Assembly (NCBI GenBank): GCA_019090225.1
Contig: JAHRWI010000324.1
Coordinates: 1-5,480 of the forward strand
Direction: 5' to 3'
DNA: 5,480 nt
Source of the DNA: Porticoccaceae bacterium
Lineage (GTDB): Bacteria; Pseudomonadota; Gammaproteobacteria; Pseudomonadales; Porticoccaceae
Part shown: piece by piece, positions 1 through 5,480 of the stretch
Position numbering within the stretch: position 1 is the first letter of the stretch
Layout: the number at the start of each line of letters is the position of its first letter
Notes under the pieces: model-generated
Database searches by the model: none
What the model saw: the letters and a program-made list of their open reading frames with translations, nothing else
Told to the model about the DNA's origin: nothing
Translations under genes and position numbers: made by a program

Positions 1-49
1 ATCTACACTTATGCGATCGTCGGCAGCGTCAGATGTGTATAAGAGACAG
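1..49 (+). other. Untrimmed Illumina Nextera i5 adapter (artificial sequence)
   Basis: These bases are library adapter, not genome. Positions 1-8 (ATCTACAC) match the end of the P5 primer. Positions 9-16 (TTATGCGA) sit exactly where the i5 index belongs and match, from memory, index S522. Positions 17-30 are the Nextera read-1 linker (TCGTCGGCAGCGTC). Positions 31-49 are the 19-base Tn5 mosaic end (AGATGTGTATAAGAGACAG). The order and spacing are those of a complete Nextera i5 arm. It adds the residues LSLIHI and a stop codon to the malate synthase reading frame. Native sequence begins at base 50, so base 50 is a contig end. Confidence 0.98.
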
Positions 50-874
50 GTCTTCACAATCCTGAATCGTGGTAATCGCTGATTCGAGGACGATATCTTT
101 AATGCCAGCCAGGTCGTCCTTACCAACGTTATGACTAGAATCAAATTGAATTTCTACGTGTAAGCCATTGTTTTTCAATAATACTGACGAGGGATTATCA
201 CTCTCTCCGAGGTATCCAACAAACTGTTCTCCGTTACGAAGCTTAGATTGCTTAGCACTGCTATCAGTAACAATGAGCTGACCATCTTTTACCTGATAGC
301 CAGTGGCATCAGCATGAGAGCCACTGTTCAGCGGTAAATTTTGATCAAGAAACTGTCGGCCATAAGCAATAACTTTTGCACCCCGAACACTATTGTAGCC
401 GGGGCCTTTATCAGCGCCATCGGTTTCGGGAATAACGTCATTACCGTAGAGTGCATCGTACAAACTACCCCAGCGTGCGTTAGCAGCATTTAGCGAATAA
501 CGGGCATTGGTGATAGGCACAACGAGCTGAGGGCCGGCAATCGACGATATTTCCGGGTCAACATTTTCAGTGGTGATGCTAAAAGCATCACCTACCGGAA
601 CGAGATAGCCAATATCCGCCAGGAATTGCTTATAGGCTTCGTGATCGTGGGCCTGCCCAGCCCTGTCCCGGTGCCAATTGTCGATACGCTCCTGTATCTC
701 TTCTCGCACAGCAAGCAAAGCTCGATTGCGAGGTGCCAGGTCATTGATGATGACTTCGAAGGCTTGCCAAAAACCGTCTGGATCAATCCCGGTACCAGGG
801 ATGATTTCTTCGTTAACCAGGGCGTGAAGTTCGCTGGCTACCGACAATCCGCCGACTATAATTCGCTCGCTCAT
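50..874 (-). CDS. glcB: Malate synthase G, N-terminal fragment (cut by contig end)
   Basis: Malate synthase G condenses glyoxylate with acetyl-CoA to give malate, in the cytoplasm, for growth on acetate, fatty acids or glycolate. The visible 275 residues match the family strongly: GTGID near residues 27-31, GPQLVVP at 114-120, NARYSLNAANARWGSLYDALYG around 123-144, LLKNNGLHVEIQ at 232-243 and DCED at 272-275. D272 and E274 correspond, from memory, to active-site residues D270 and E272 of the E. coli enzyme. The full protein should be about 720 residues, so the catalytic barrel and C-terminal domain (including the catalytic aspartate) are missing. The apparent stop at 29-31 and the six preceding residues come from adapter, so this is an assembly truncation, not a pseudogene. 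The ATG at 872-874 is preceded by a weak AAAGAGA ribosome binding site at 881-887. The 105-bp gap upstream carries possible LysR-type sites. Confidence 0.95.
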
Positions 875-930
875 ATCAAATCTCTTTGTTTAATGCGTTC
901 ACTTTACGATGGTGGCTCAGTACCCGCAGA

Positions 931-936
931 ATTTTA
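931..936 (-). promoter_or_regulatory. Possible -10 element of the glcB promoter
   Basis: On the minus strand this reads TAAAAT (5 of 6 to the sigma-70 -10 consensus), 57 bases upstream of the glcB start codon. I see no good -35 at 16-18 bp. This would fit a promoter needing an activator, and TTAGATAA-type motifs lie immediately upstream. The assignment is tentative. Confidence 0.3.
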
Positions 937-945
937 AACCCCGGA

Positions 946-994
946 GGATAATTTAGATAATATATCGGCTTTATTATGGCTATTCATTAGATAA
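946..994. promoter_or_regulatory. Two copies of a putative operator upstream of glcB
   Basis: Two 15-base segments, 946-960 and 980-994, share the core TTAGATAA (953-960 and 987-994) in the same orientation. Each matches 12 of 15 bases of a third copy at 1960-1974 upstream of the LysR gene. If the -10 at 931-936 is real, the two centres fall near -29 and -63, where LysR-type regulators commonly bind activated promoters. The copy at 980-994 overlaps the last codons and stop of the LysR gene. The repeats are visible; operator function is inferred. Confidence 0.35.
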
Positions 995-1936
995 ATAACT
1001 GGATAAGTCCCGACCTATCTCGACGACTAAACGCCGTATCCACTGGTGGTAGGGATTGTGCTGCAATAAAGGACTCCAGGCCATTTTCAGCTCGAAACTG
1101 GGTATATTGAAAGGTGGCTTATGCAAACGCACCTGGGGATTATCAAGCTGCAAGCGTGCCAGCTGGCTGGGCAAGGTGGCGATTAGATCAGCTTGCTGAG
1201 AGAGCATCGCTGCCACCAGGTAGTGTCGGGTAAACACCGCAATACGACGCTCTTTACCCAGCACTTTTAGCGCCTCGTCCACCCAGCCCAGCCGCTGTGA
1301 GTCCTGGGGGTTCATGCCGACGCTGGCACCCATGCCGGTTTTACTCACCCAGACATGACGACCACTCAAATATTTATCGAGATCAAATTTTTTGTTAAGT
1401 GGGTTATCAACACTTAGTAGGCATGAAAAATCGTCTCGCCAGACCGTCGACTGGTGAAACGACTCAGGCATTTCATCAAAACGGTTGAGCAGCATATCTA
1501 CTCTGCCCTGCTCCACGTCTTCGAGGCTGACATCACTTGGGGTTAGCACGTCGAGGGTGATATTGGGCGCCTCAATGGCCAACCGGCTTAATAGCGCGGG
1601 AATCAAGGTCGACTCAGCATAATCGCTGGCCATAATACGCACCACTCGCTCGGCAGTAGATGCATCGAATAGACCTTTCGGTTCAATCGCTCGCTCTATA
1701 TTTGCCAGCACATCTCGAATTTGTGGCTGTAGCTCAAGCGCTCGCTCTGTAGGCGTCATGCCGTCACTGGTTCGTATTAATAAGGGGTCATCAAGCAGAG
1801 TTCTTAGCCGCCGCAAACCATTACTCATCGCCGGTTGGGTGATACCTAAGTGGGCGGCGGATTTAGTGACATTACGCTCTCTTAACAGCACGTCGAGATA
1901 TACCAGCAGGTTAAGATCAACTCTTGAGATATTCAT
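980..1936 (-). CDS. LysR-family transcriptional regulator
   Basis: A 318-residue protein of normal length for a LysR-type regulator, a DNA-binding protein that senses a small ligand. The N-terminal winged helix-turn-helix is clear: DLNLLVYLDVLL (7-18), then SAAHLGITQPAMSNGLRRLR (26-45) and DDPLLIRT (49-56), with MTPTERALEL (60-69) leading into the linker helix. The rest (about 97-305) is the two-lobed substrate-binding domain. The DLNLL opening and the extended HTH resemble the NodD/LeuO-like branch, but the ligand cannot be named. The ATG at 1934-1936 lacks an evident Shine-Dalgarno; a TATAAT (minus strand, 1959-1964) lies 22 bases upstream, so the leader would be short. Its stop codon is TAG. 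It is co-oriented with glcB 105 bp downstream, and a shared motif lies upstream of both genes, which suggests autoregulation and control of glcB; this is inference. Confidence 0.93.
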   Translation of the reverse strand: MNISRVDLNLLVYLDVLLRERNVTKSAAHLGITQPAMSNGLRRLRTLLDDPLLIRTSDGMTPTERALELQPQIRDVLANIERAIEPKGLFDASTAERVVRIMASDYAESTLIPALLSRLAIEAPNITLDVLTPSDVSLEDVEQGRVDMLLNRFDEMPESFHQSTVWRDDFSCLLSVDNPLNKKFDLDKYLSGRHVWVSKTGMGASVGMNPQDSQRLGWVDEALKVLGKERRIAVFTRHYLVAAMLSQQADLIATLPSQLARLQLDNPQVRLHKPPFNIPSFELKMAWSPLLQHNPYHQWIRRLVVEIGRDLSSYLSNE

Positions 1937-1958
1937 AGTATAAATAGCGAAAATAGGA

Positions 1959-1974
1959 ATTATAAATTAGATAA
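1959..1974. promoter_or_regulatory. Possible lysR -10 overlapped by a LysR-type box
   Basis: On the minus strand 1959-1964 reads TATAAT, an exact -10 consensus, but no convincing -35 is present. Overlapping it, 1960-1974 (TTATAAATTAGATAA) has TAT-N7-ATA symmetry, which satisfies the T-N11-A pattern typical of LysR-type sites. An 11-base stretch, ATTAGATAAAT (1966-1976), recurs exactly at 986-996. Overlap of the box with the -10 would suit negative autoregulation. The site assignment is inferred. Confidence 0.4.
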
Positions 1975-2064
1975 ATCATGCCATACCCTGCAAAATTCAC
2001 CAACTACTTAATCCCCAGGCGATAAAGTTAGCACCTCACTTACGTAACAATGAACATGTCTGTT

Positions 2065-2073
2065 TGATATATT
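2065..2073 (+). promoter_or_regulatory. Extended -10 promoter candidate, plus strand
   Basis: TGATATATT combines a TGn extension with TATATT (5 of 6 to the -10 consensus). No strong -35 is visible, as is common for extended -10 promoters. Transcription would start near 2080 and run into the terminator at 2133-2158. No protein-coding gene lies between. AT-rich sequence makes chance matches likely, so confidence is modest. Confidence 0.35.
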
Positions 2074-2079
2074 TTCCGT

Positions 2080-2158
2080 ATTTAAGGTACTTGGCTTGAA
2101 AGAATTCAGATCACAACCCACCAAGCTTTCAGGGCCGCGGCAACGCGGCCTTTTTTTT
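2080..2158 (+). ncRNA. Candidate small RNA ending in an intrinsic terminator
   Basis: An extended -10 at 2065-2073 and a strong plus-strand terminator at 2133-2158 bracket about 80 nt with no credible reading frame, while all flanking genes are on the minus strand. The segment can fold beyond the terminator: TGAAAG (2097-2102) can pair with CTTTCA (2126-2131). Alternatively CTTGG (2090-2094) can pair with CCAAG (2121-2125); the two stems cross, so they are probably exclusive. The first fold leaves an unpaired C-rich ACAACCCACC stretch (2112-2121), which could pair with ribosome binding sites of target mRNAs. I do not recognise a known RNA family. The exact 5' end is a guess. It might instead be only a terminator limiting antisense transcription into the DUF3179 gene. 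Confidence 0.35.
2133..2158 (+). terminator. Rho-independent terminator, plus strand
   Basis: GGCCGCG (2133-2139) and CGCGGCC (2144-2150) form a perfect 7-bp GC stem closed by a GCAA tetraloop, followed at once by eight T residues (2151-2158). The T-tract is on the plus strand only. Read on the minus strand the hairpin is preceded by A8 and followed by CCTGAAAG, so it should not efficiently terminate the DUF3179 transcript that ends just to its right. Confidence 0.85.
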
Positions 2159-2183
2159 GCGCTCTGAAAATCACTATAGCGGG

Positions 2184-3149
2184 CTAATGTTTATATATTT
2201 GGGTATCTGGATAAAAACCATACCAGGCAAACCAGTAGGCGCTGACAACGGGTAGCTCCCTGCCCTCCTCATCGTAAATACGAACGCTACGAGCATCATT
2301 CAGCCACTCTACCCGAACGGCTTTTCCCCCCACTTCATCGACGAAGTCGCCGGACGAAAGAGCCAGCTCCTTGAAGGGATATGCCTTGGCTTTACCGTCA
2401 ATGAGCACACCCGCTACCCAGGCCTTTTTATCGTAAGTACTGTTGTTATGGGCGACCGGAAACCAGGTATCCCCAGAGTTTTTATAGCCAGCATAAGGAT
2501 CCCGTGAATAATCAAAGCCAAAGCCGGTATCCTCTGATAAGACTTGAGTATCCGGGTGGCGGCTTAACCAATCTTGCCAGGTGGTGTGACTCGCAGGCAG
2601 CATGTTTAGTTTCTCGCCCTTGCGTGGACCACTGACGGCTTGCATCCGCAATTGTGACCACAGCGAATCCGTCTCTCGGTCGTAAAGCAGAACATCACTG
2701 TTATAAAGCAGACCAGAAACACCAAAGCTCAGGGTTTTATGAGACTCGGGCGCACGAAACACCATACCGCTCCCACACAAAGGACAATAAGTGACGGCCA
2801 CCGAGTCATCACCAAAACGGTCGTTGACCACCTCATGACGATTGAGAATATTGATGGGGTAAGCGCGAACTTGCCCAGCGAAACTCACGCCCATCACCCG
2901 CTGGTCGGGTTTAAGATTTGCCTGCTGAGCAGAAATAAATCGAGGCTTATCTATAGATGCGATGCCATCTTTTGGCGGGCCGCCCTTAAATATTTCATCG
3001 GCAGGAATTAGCGCATCGTTTAAGTCAAAGCCATTCATACTAGCGGCGAAGGTATTCAAGCTGATAATGTTCAAGCCGGAAAATAGTCCCGCCAGGAAAA
3101 GAATAAAAAAATTTCGACAAAGTTTAAAATAATTTTTCGGTAAGCTCAT
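2184..3149 (-). CDS. DUF3179 domain-containing exported protein
   Basis: A 321-residue protein of the DUF3179 family, whose biochemical function is unknown. Family hallmarks seen are GVSFAGQVRAYPINILNRHEVVND (87-110), TYCPLCGSGMVF (120-131) with the CxxC pair C122/C125, SGLLYNSDVLLYDRETDSLWSQ (145-166), VAGVLIDGKAKAYPF (245-259) and the C-terminal WFAWYGFYPDTQIY (306-319). Residues 1-37 look like a signal peptide: basic N-region with K5, K9 and R12, hydrophobic FFILFLAGLF (14-23), and a possible cleavage after FAA near 36. The protein is therefore probably periplasmic or membrane-tethered. The CxxC might bind metal or do redox chemistry; this is inference. Start choice: ATG at 3147-3149 gives a proper signal peptide but has no close Shine-Dalgarno. 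A TTG at 3165-3167 adds six residues and has GAGGA (3181-3185) 13 bases away. It lies downstream of the SDR gene and could share its transcript. Confidence 0.88.
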   Translation of the reverse strand: MSLPKNYFKLCRNFFILFLAGLFSGLNIISLNTFAASMNGFDLNDALIPADEIFKGGPPKDGIASIDKPRFISAQQANLKPDQRVMGVSFAGQVRAYPINILNRHEVVNDRFGDDSVAVTYCPLCGSGMVFRAPESHKTLSFGVSGLLYNSDVLLYDRETDSLWSQLRMQAVSGPRKGEKLNMLPASHTTWQDWLSRHPDTQVLSEDTGFGFDYSRDPYAGYKNSGDTWFPVAHNNSTYDKKAWVAGVLIDGKAKAYPFKELALSSGDFVDEVGGKAVRVEWLNDARSVRIYDEEGRELPVVSAYWFAWYGFYPDTQIYKH

Positions 3150-3227
3150 AAAGGCTTGGAACAACAACTATCGCCGTAGTTCCTCAAGCACAACAACACT
3201 ACTTTAAAATAGAGGCTGGCACCGCGC

Positions 3228-3983
3228 TTAACGAACACCACCATCGGCGCGCAGGTTTTGTCCCGTCACCCAACGAGCATCCTCACTGGCCAGAAATGCC
3301 ACCACATCAGCAATATCTTCCGGTTTAGCAATTCGTCCCATTGGTGAGCGCTGCAAAAACATCGCCTCCATGCCGTCGGGGTTTTCTTCAAAGAGATAGT
3401 TCAGCATGCTCGTATCGGTTGGCCCCGGAGAAACAGAGTTTACGGTAATACCGCGATGACCAAGTTCTGTCGCCATTACCATTGTCAGCTGATCAACAGC
3501 CGATTTGCTCGCTACATACACAGCGTGATTGGCCATCCCCAAAGTGGTTGCCATGGTCGAAATATTAATGATCCGGCCACCTTCGGGAAAAACTTTTGCG
3601 GCTTCCTGCATCGCGAAAAAGGTGCCACGGGTGTTTATGCCAAAGGCCAGATCGTATTCCTCTTCATTTACATCGACCGCAGGTTTAATGGGGTCAATGA
3701 CAGACGCGTTATTGACCAAAATATCAAGCTGCCCCAGTTGACTCACTGTATCTTTAATGAGCTTTCGAACCTGAGCGACATCACCAATATCGGCTTGCAA
3801 GGTAATCGCCAAGCCCCCTTGTGCCTTAATGCCATTGGCTACCTCTTCGGCCTCTGCAAGACTGCTCGAACAATTGATCACAACTGCGGCACCGCCCTGA
3901 GCAAAGCACTCAGCAATGGCTCGGCCTATGCCCCGTGATGCGCCAGTTACCAGCGCAACCTTTCCATCTAGTGTGCTGCTCAT
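3228..3983 (-). CDS. SDR-family NAD(P)-dependent oxidoreductase
   Basis: A 251-residue classical short-chain dehydrogenase/reductase, expected to be a soluble cytoplasmic enzyme moving hydride between NAD(P)H and an alcohol/ketone pair. The cofactor-binding TGASRGIG is at 13-20, followed by QADIGD (63-68), NNAS (91-94, a variant of NNAG), GRIINIST (136-143), the YVASK active-site motif (Y156, K160), SPGPTDT (185-191) and a C-terminal LRADGGVR (244-251). The position of the catalytic serine, 13 residues before the tyrosine, is Thr143, with Ser142 beside it. The substrate cannot be predicted; similarity to FabG-type 3-oxoacyl reductases is general, and there is no fatty-acid gene context. The ATG at 3981-3983 follows a good Shine-Dalgarno, GGAGAG (3989-3994), five bases away. 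A possible promoter lies at 4042-4069. DUF3179 follows after 78 bp and may be co-transcribed. Confidence 0.93.
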   Translation of the reverse strand: MSSTLDGKVALVTGASRGIGRAIAECFAQGGAAVVINCSSSLAEAEEVANGIKAQGGLAITLQADIGDVAQVRKLIKDTVSQLGQLDILVNNASVIDPIKPAVDVNEEEYDLAFGINTRGTFFAMQEAAKVFPEGGRIINISTMATTLGMANHAVYVASKSAVDQLTMVMATELGHRGITVNSVSPGPTDTSMLNYLFEENPDGMEAMFLQRSPMGRIAKPEDIADVVAFLASEDARWVTGQNLRADGGVR

Positions 3984-4041
3984 CGTGTCTCTCCGTGTTT
4001 ATTATTCTACGTAGGCACTGCTTTCGAAAACCCTGTTAATT

Positions 4042-4069
4042 TCTATAGCTTTTTAAATCGATTTATCAA
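4042..4069 (-). promoter_or_regulatory. Possible sigma-70 promoter for the SDR gene
   Basis: On the minus strand TTGATA (4064-4069, 5 of 6 to the -35 consensus) and TATAGA (4042-4047, 4 of 6 to the -10) are 16 bp apart, about 58 bases upstream of the SDR start codon. This is the best-formed -35/-10 pair seen in the window. The rest of the 180-bp gap (3984-4163) is AT-rich and shows no gene or clear terminator. Confidence 0.45.
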
Positions 4070-4163
4070 TTGTCTCATCACCACTGCTTGCCTAAGTGTT
4101 CAGGTATGACAAAACACCAAAGCCAAGCAATTTCTGACGAAAGCGTTTGAAATAAGAAATAAT

Positions 4164-4655
4164 TTACTGGGGCTTTGCATCGAGGGGTTTGGCCGACACT
4201 ACCACGCCATTGCTATCGGCATAAACATATTCACCAGGATTGAAAGTTACACCGCCAAAGGTAACCGGGACGTTGTAGTCACCAATACCGCGTTTGTCAG
4301 TTTTTAGGGGTATTGTCGCTAAAGCCTGCACACCCAGATCAAGACGGGACACGGTGCTGACATCACGGATACAGCCGTAGATAATCACCCCTGCCCAGCC
4401 GTTATTTACGGCACTTTCAGCAATCATATCGCCCAACAGGGCTTTTCGTAGGGAGCCACCGCCATCTACCACCATGACTTTGCCATTGCCCGGTGTAGCG
4501 AGATTTTCTTTTACCAGTGAGTTGTCTTCAAAGCATTTCACGGTAACTATTTCGCCACTAAAGGCCTCGCAACCGCCGAAGTTGGATAACATTGGCTCCA
4601 GCACGCGCACGAGTTCGGGGTGGTCGTCACAAAGGTCAGGGGTGATATCGGTCAT
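4164..4655 (-). CDS. rraA: RraA-family protein (RNase E inhibitor-like / HMG-CHA aldolase fold)
   Basis: A 163-residue protein matching E. coli RraA (161 residues) nearly end to end: DLCDDHPE near 7-14, EPMLSNFGG (20-28), TVKCFEDNSLV (38-48), VVDGGGSLRKAL (62-73), GWAGVIIYGCIRDV (86-99), FGGVTFNPGEYVYADSNGVVVS (133-154). E. coli RraA is a ring-shaped trimer that binds RNase E and inhibits mRNA decay. The same fold covers metal-dependent 4-hydroxy-4-methyl-2-oxoglutarate aldolases and oxaloacetate decarboxylases. The D-X20-R-D signature of the enzymatic members is present as D76, R97 and D98, so catalytic activity is possible. The acidic residue usual three positions after that Asp in aldolases is Thr101 here. 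Overall similarity favours the RraA name; the role is less sure. ATG at 4653-4655 has AGGA (4663-4666) seven bases upstream. It stands alone, divergent from pabB. Confidence 0.9.
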   Translation of the reverse strand: MTDITPDLCDDHPELVRVLEPMLSNFGGCEAFSGEIVTVKCFEDNSLVKENLATPGNGKVMVVDGGGSLRKALLGDMIAESAVNNGWAGVIIYGCIRDVSTVSRLDLGVQALATIPLKTDKRGIGDYNVPVTFGGVTFNPGEYVYADSNGVVVSAKPLDAKPQ

Positions 4656-4716
4656 TGAGTATTCCTGTATTCAAGTGTGTTAATTAACGGGCAATCTGCC
4701 TGCAAACTCAGGGTAA

Positions 4717-4722
4717 ATTATA
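4717..4722 (-). promoter_or_regulatory. Possible -10 of the rraA promoter
   Basis: On the minus strand this is an exact TATAAT, 61 bases upstream of the rraA start codon in the divergent rraA-pabB gap (4656-4817). No recognisable -35 lies 16-18 bp upstream. I found no convincing plus-strand promoter for pabB in the same gap. Confidence 0.35.
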
Positions 4723-4817
4723 CGCAATATGCGGTCTATCGTCGTTGTGTTGTGGAGATGATGCCACTACTCTGTCCGACCTGTTTACTACCTCGTTGAA
4801 TGCGCTCAATTCCACTG

Positions 4818-5480
4818 ATGCCTGCCCCTCATATTATCGATTTTCCCTATCAACCAAATGCCACGGCGTTATTTAACGCTGTACGGGACTTGCCTGCCCC
4901 CATCTGGTTTGACAGCGGTAAGCCTCGATCTTTACAGGGCCGTTTCGATATTATTAGTGCCTCGCCCATTGTCACTATAGAAACTGAGGGACAAACGACA
5001 AGGATTTCTAATCACCAATCTGGTTCTAAGCTCCTTGAGCACTCTACAGATAAACCCTTTACTATCGCCGAGCGGGTGCTAGAGGAAATGGGCAGTATTG
5101 CTAACGAGTCGGGTTTACCTTTTTGTGGCGGCCTGGCGGGTTACTTTGGCTATGACGCGGGGCAGCAAGTATCTCTATGCGATGGTGCCTTGATTGACCT
5201 TGCAGAATCACCTGATCTGCGACTCGGTTATTACACCTGGGCGCTAATCATCAATCACCAGACCAGCAAGGCCTGGACAGTATTTCACCCTGCCTGCAGC
5301 GATGCATTAAAGAAGGACGTACTGGCCCGGCTAACGAAGATCGACGGGAATAAGCCAGAGAACAGGAATTCAGAGAGCACTAATTCAGCAAACAATAATT
5401 CAGCAAACAATAAACATAAAAACGAAACTAACTTTGCGCTGAGCACTGGCTTTAAAGCCTCTATATCAAGAGATGCCTAC
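4818..5480 (+). CDS. pabB: Aminodeoxychorismate synthase component I, N-terminal part
   Basis: PabB converts chorismate, using ammonia from the PabA glutaminase, to 4-amino-4-deoxychorismate in p-aminobenzoate and folate synthesis (cytoplasm). The 221 visible residues cover the N-terminal domain: IWFDSGKPRSLQGRFDIISASP around 29-50, PFCGGLAGYFGYDAG (101-115) and LGYYTWALIINHQ (136-148). The frame then enters the start of the chorismate-binding domain, GFKASISRDAY (211-221), where the window ends. The catalytic domain is therefore unseen, and the full length should be about 450-480 residues. TrpE and other chorismate enzymes share the later domain, but this N-terminal region fits PabB best. 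The chosen ATG aligns with Pseudomonas PabB (recalled MPxC...PLPY start). An in-frame ATG at 4800-4802, right after a TGA, would add six residues. Neither has a Shine-Dalgarno. A low-complexity Asn/Ser-rich linker (178-205) contains a tandem repeat. Confidence 0.9.
   Translation, partial: MPAPHIIDFPYQPNATALFNAVRDLPAPIWFDSGKPRSLQGRFDIISASPIVTIETEGQTTRISNHQSGSKLLEHSTDKPFTIAERVLEEMGSIANESGLPFCGGLAGYFGYDAGQQVSLCDGALIDLAESPDLRLGYYTWALIINHQTSKAWTVFHPACSDALKKDVLARLTKIDGNKPENRNSESTNSANNNSANNKHKNETNFALSTGFKASISRDAY
5367..5411 (+). repeat. Three 15-bp tandem repeats in the pabB linker
   Basis: The units 5382-5396 and 5397-5411 are identical (AATTCAGCAAACAAT). A diverged first unit lies at 5367-5381 (AATTCAGAGAGCACT). 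They are in frame and encode NSEST-NSANN-NSANN (residues 184-198). They sit between the PabB N-terminal domain and the chorismate-binding domain, where a flexible insert should be tolerated. Unit number may vary among strains through replication slippage. Confidence 0.85.

Noticed and set aside
29..49. C-terminal LSLIHI and stop codon of the malate synthase frame
   Set aside because: These codons are the reverse complement of the Tn5 mosaic end in the adapter, not gene sequence, so glcB is treated as partial from base 50.
1..49. Tn5-like transposon end
   Set aside because: The mosaic end occurs together with the Nextera linker, an index-length octamer and P5 sequence, so it is a library artefact and not a mobile element.
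626..937. Plus-strand open frame of 103 codons over the glcB start
   Set aside because: It is antisense to conserved malate synthase coding sequence, with no recognisable domain and no ribosome binding site.
2133..2158. Hairpin as terminator of the DUF3179 gene
   Set aside because: The T-tract lies on the plus strand. On the minus strand the hairpin is followed by CCTGAAAG, so it does not fit an intrinsic terminator for that gene.
3456..3938. Plus-strand open frame of 160 codons
   Set aside because: It lies entirely antisense to the well-supported SDR gene and its translation resembles no family. Similar antisense frames over glcB, lysR, DUF3179 and rraA were dismissed for the same reason.
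50..5480. Defence system, CRISPR array, prophage or novel multi-gene system
   Set aside because: All identified genes belong to known metabolic or regulatory families, no spaced repeats of CRISPR type are present, and no integrase, transposase or toxin-antitoxin pair was found.

Overview
The window reads as the end of a draft contig from a Gram-negative bacterium, most likely a marine-type gammaproteobacterium. The evidence for this is moderate GC content, a type G malate synthase, a gammaproteobacterial RraA-like protein, a PabB that resembles Pseudomonas and E. coli PabB, and a signal-peptide-bearing DUF3179 protein. The genus cannot be fixed from the sequence alone.

Bases 1-49 are not biological. 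They are an untrimmed Illumina/Nextera i5 adapter: the end of P5, an 8-base index, the read-1 linker and the 19-base transposon mosaic end. Native sequence starts at base 50, so the first gene is cut by the assembly.

Layout from left to right: (1) glcB, malate synthase G, minus strand, N-terminal 275 residues only (50-874). (2) A 105-bp gap with a possible glcB promoter and copies of a TTAGATAA-centred motif. (3) A LysR-type regulator, minus strand (980-1936), with a third copy of the motif just upstream over its own possible -10. (4) A 247-bp gap (1937-2183) holding a plus-strand intrinsic terminator preceded by an extended -10 promoter. No plus-strand gene lies in front of it, so it may mark a small RNA of about 80 nt. 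(5) An exported DUF3179 protein, minus strand (2184-3149). (6) An SDR-family oxidoreductase, minus strand (3228-3983), with a good ribosome binding site and a plausible promoter. (7) An RraA-like / HMG-aldolase-family protein, minus strand (4164-4655). (8) A divergent 162-bp gap. (9) pabB, aminodeoxychorismate synthase component I, plus strand, N-terminal 221 residues, running off the right edge.

The genes look mostly like independent housekeeping or metabolic units. SDR and DUF3179 (78 bp between stop and preferred start) may be co-transcribed. The LysR regulator may act on glcB through the repeated motif, which is a testable inference. I found no defence system, mobile element, CRISPR array or clear multi-gene novel system. 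The most notable non-gene signals are the adapter, the candidate small RNA and the repeated putative operator around lysR.
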